This document shows, in pieces, positions 61,458 through 64,000 of a stretch of DNA of 64,000 nucleotides (within the stretch, counting starts at the first letter, position 1; each line of letters begins with the position of its first letter). A model generated the notes under the pieces. That model had not been told where the DNA came from. It saw nothing but the letters and a program-made list of their open reading frames with translations, and made no database searches. Origin of the DNA: Bacteroidaceae bacterium (GTDB lineage Bacteria; Bacteroidota; Bacteroidia; Bacteroidales; Bacteroidaceae); the NCBI GenBank assembly GCA_024398475.1, contig JAKSJB010000002.1:62001-126000 (forward strand), written 5' to 3'. Both the position numbers and the translations under genes were made by a program.

Positions 61458-64000
61458 TTATTCCTTAATACAAAGTTTATACGAGTAACTTGATTTGTTA
61501 CATTGGAGACGTACAATATATATGTCGGCAGGAAGCCTTGTACTAATTTGCTGTCCGGCATTCGCTTCAGTCAAATGACAAATGCCGTCTGCAGAGTGAA
61601 TAGACACATCATGCAACTCATGGCCGGTTGGTGCGGTAATCGTGAGTTGTGTACCATCAACAGAGACTGTAGGAGCAGCAAAATCTGCAACCTCAGTATC
61701 ATTCTTTGGACTTAGCAGATAGTAACGCACACCATTTCCTATCTGACTGAGAGTAATATTCGATGTCAGCGGTTGAGATACACCTGTAAGAGCATCGAAA
61801 ATGTGCAGATCCTGAGCGAATCCATCTACACCTAAAATATTCAACTCCACATCTTCCCTACAGCCAGTAATGCCAATAGGTATCGTGTCACCTTCAGTCA
61901 CTTCCCCAATAGTCATAGCCAGCGACCTAATAACAGCATAGACCGTAGGTTCATCGGCAAGATTAGAGTCGAACAGAGTTTCTGCTCCGGCTGTGTGACG
62001 CTGTCGTCCGTCAGCAAGAATCATTATACTTTCATGTCCGAAATTGTCAGTTGTAGTAACACGGAGCAAGCCAGCCGATGACGAAGTCACGGCACGGGTC
62101 TTGGCATTATTGTCATCATTGCTTGCAGGTATCTCGGACGGAACAACCATCATAGTACTGTTGAATACAGGACAGATAGTGTCCATCTTAGCAGAGTCAT
62201 CACCTTTTATTTCCACAAAGAATGACTGGAACGGAGCAACAGTCGGTTGCAACAACTTGCCGTCCTCGTCTGTGGTAATAAGTCCATCAGAAGCATCCAT
62301 CACCGTCACACGCTGACCATTCTCAGTCAACATCCAGTATTTCTTTTCCAGTCGGGTGTTCTGTTCGAAGAACTTCTCCATGTCAAGGTCACAGATAAAT
62401 GGATTGCCAATGAGGAAATATTTGTTTCCGCCGGCAGTATTCTCACCTACCCCTTGCGAGAATGCGCTTGTAAAGTCCGCAAGACGATACGTCCTGTCAC
62501 CTCCAGTGAGTAAATCAGTCGGTACAGCAACATCTTCCTTCACATTTCCGTTGGTATTGCCTTCGCTGTAGTATGTATACTTCGTATCAGCCTTAGGGAA
62601 ACGGAACAGCACATTATCCGGTTGCTTTGAGGAATCCAGTCTTGACACATCTGGTTTTATCGAGAATCCAATTCCTGCACTATAATTTACGTTTGTCTCG
62701 TTATATACGTGACTCCAGTCAAGCATCAGTTTGTTTGCAGCATCTGTGACCGAATTGTCCAAATGCCAGACATTTGCATCCTTAGCATTCCATGTGCGTT
62801 GATAAACGGCAGGTTTAAATCGGTCGTTTAGTTCAGTTTCGTATGTAATTGGTTCAAACAGCGGAGTTTTCTGACGTGCTCCGTCAGTCGGTAGATAGAA
62901 GTCACCCGAAACAATGTTGACAAGCGGCATCGAAACCGTGTACCAACGGGCAGGCTTTAGTTCCAAATCAGCCCACGCCTTGTTGTAGTGCAGATATTGC
63001 TGACCAACCATCTTCGCTCCACTGTTGAAATGAATCTCGTCACAAGTGTGGTCATACCACGAACGGCAAGCAACGTTACCATCACCAAGGACTTCTGATG
63101 CCATGTCGAAGTTGATGGTGTCAGACGCTGCACCGATAACCGTGTAATAGTCTTTTACCGCATCATTCGTTTCATCCGTACGCGCTTCTTCATCGGCAGT
63201 CATATACCTGATGAAGAAACTATCACCAGAACCGCCACTATACGAAACGACCTGCAAGTTGTCAGCATCGCGTAATCCGTAAAGAACCGGAATATTGGTT
63301 GGAGCAGCAGGGATGATTACCTTTGTAAAATCTGCAGGTACGAAACTTGCCTCATTGCCATTTGGATCAGTCGTAGCATCAGTAATGAGTTCATCACTTA
63401 TCGAAGACGGATTCAGAAGTTCCTCCTTGGTTACTCGACGCCAGTTTCCGTCGTTGTTCCAGTTTCCGTCAACCTCACCAGTCCACATCTGATATTCAGG
63501 TACAACCTTTATGGTACAGAGGACCTCACCTGGACAGACATCGTAGTTTTCATCGGAACTGACACCATCACCTTCAATAAAGTTGAATTTGATGGTATAC
63601 CAATATCCTTCGCGGAATTTCATGGTATCGAAGAAAGCCAAGTGACACACGTTTACAGGGTTATCGTCTGTTCCTCTTGTCCATTTCTTTGCCGTGATAT
63701 CAGATACCTTACCTACATAATAGATTACATCTTCCATTGGAGTAGTTCCATCATCGTATGTGGCAACGACTCTTGCACCCGATTTGCCTTCGGCTACATT
63801 CGGGTCGTTTGAGTCAACGAGATATACAAGGTCATCCCCGCTTTTCTGCACGAGTTCACTAACATTTGCAGTAACGGGACTTACATCTCGCAGAGGCATT
63901 ATCAGGTAATTGTACCCCGAATCTTTCAGATCCGTCAATGTACAGCATTTCTTCAGTTCCTTCAAACCAATGCGGAGCGGAACGTCGCGCATCTTGCTTG
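61458..64000 (-). CDS. Large surface protein with type IX-like C-terminus, 3' part
   Basis: At least 846 residues; the frame runs off the right edge, so the true start is not seen. The body consists of many beta repeats and a stretch of Trp-Thr-Gly-Glu-type text (WTGEVDGNWNNDGNWRR). The last 80 residues resemble a type IX sorting domain (LTITAPTGHELHDVSIHSADG..STRLPADIYIVRL). The protein would be exported by the SprA system and anchored to the surface. Role unknown; adhesion or nutrient capture is possible. Confidence 0.75.
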   Translation of the reverse strand, partial: SKMRDVPLRIGLKELKKCCTLTDLKDSGYNYLIMPLRDVSPVTANVSELVQKSGDDLVYLVDSNDPNVAEGKSGARVVATYDDGTTPMEDVIYYVGKVSDITAKKWTRGTDDNPVNVCHLAFFDTMKFREGYWYTIKFNFIEGDGVSSDENYDVCPGEVLCTIKVVPEYQMWTGEVDGNWNNDGNWRRVTKEELLNPSSISDELITDATTDPNGNEASFVPADFTKVIIPAAPTNIPVLYGLRDADNLQVVSYSGGSGDSFFIRYMTADEEARTDETNDAVKDYYTVIGAASDTINFDMASEVLGDGNVACRSWYDHTCDEIHFNSGAKMVGQQYLHYNKAWADLELKPARWYTVSMPLVNIVSGDFYLPTDGARQKTPLFEPITYETELNDRFKPAVYQRTWNAKDANVWHLDNSVTDAANKLMLDWSHVYNETNVNYSAGIGFSIKPDVSRLDSSKQPDNVLFRFPKADTKYTYYSEGNTNGNVKEDVAVPTDLLTGGDRTYRLADFTSAFSQGVGENTAGGNKYFLIGNPFICDLDMEKFFEQNTRLEKKYWMLTENGQRVTVMDASDGLITTDEDGKLLQPTVAPFQSFFVEIKGDDSAKMDTICPVFNSTMMVVPSEIPASNDDNNAKTRAVTSSSAGLLRVTTTDNFGHESIMILADGRQRHTAGAETLFDSNLADEPTVYAVIRSLAMTIGEVTEGDTIPIGITGCREDVELNILGVDGFAQDLHIFDALTGVSQPLTSNITLSQIGNGVRYYLLSPKNDTEVADFAAPTVSVDGTQLTITAPTGHELHDVSIHSADGICHLTEANAGQQISTRLPADIYIVRLQCNKSSYSYKLCIKE

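Overview
The window looks like a chromosome segment of a Bacteroidales bacterium, most like Prevotella or a close relative. Supporting signs are the many TAnnTTTG -7 promoter boxes, a 2560-residue SprA (type IX secretion outer-membrane protein), a partial surface protein with a type IX-like C-terminus, the local orders holA / HsdR-N protein and tig / glycosyltransferase, small Bacteroidetes-type lipoproteins, and mosaics of short repeated words between genes. The genus is inferred and was not tested.

Layout. (1) 1-5.1 kb: a tyrosine integrase with an excisionase-like fragment, a DUF234-type ATPase and a GHKL ATPase/PD-(D/E)XK protein (probable defence pair), ending against a nitroreductase that has lost its start. 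(2) 5.6-7.4 kb: gene-poor DNA with inverted repeats, a promoter leading into a series of hairpins (candidate RNA), and an exonuclease remnant. (3) 7.4-15.4 kb: an RNA-repair-like module: a WYL regulator, rtcB, about 1 kb of tRNA-like and hairpin RNA elements, a 754-residue RING-like protein, a further tRNA-like element, small ORFs, a WYL-less paralogue of the regulator, and an 11-gene tRNA array on the opposite strand. (4) 15.5-24.1 kb: a decayed deiminase gene, HIRAN, unknown and WYL genes, a two-gene restriction-modification system whose specificity subunit carries an S24 peptidase domain, a 200-nt structured RNA candidate and a PIN toxin-antitoxin pair. (5) 24.2-25.8 kb: repeat mosaic. (6) 25.8-64 kb: mostly core genes (greA, FKBP, patatin, guanine deaminase, holA, alaX, gapA, ruvA, sprA, tig, glycan genes, aspartate aminotransferase, ribBA, LptF/G, SpmAB-like transporter, tRNA-Met), punctuated by more word-repeat arrays.

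The most interesting region is 8.5-15.4 kb. Four elements (10111-10735) have tRNA acceptor stems and T arms, three also a D arm, but their anticodon arm is replaced by a longer hairpin carrying the boxes CAATTACC and GGTCAAG. Four further hairpins between and after them carry the same boxes in the opposite order, each box pair bordered by a 7-nt stem whose sequence differs from copy to copy while pairing is kept. This looks like one protein-binding RNA motif shown in two circular permutations next to an RNA ligase. Bacterial Y RNAs with tRNA-like modules beside RtcB systems are a known precedent; this permuted array, its RING-like partner and the matched 21-bp palindromes at the rtcB promoter and at a second promoter (13.7 kb) are not something I recognise as described. 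A plausible reading is that the WYL protein senses RNA damage and controls rtcB and the array, RtcB seals cut tRNA, and the RNAs act as scaffold, decoy or template.

All calls are from reading the sequence; no database search or folding program was run. Family names rest on motifs, and RNA structures on hand-found complementarity.
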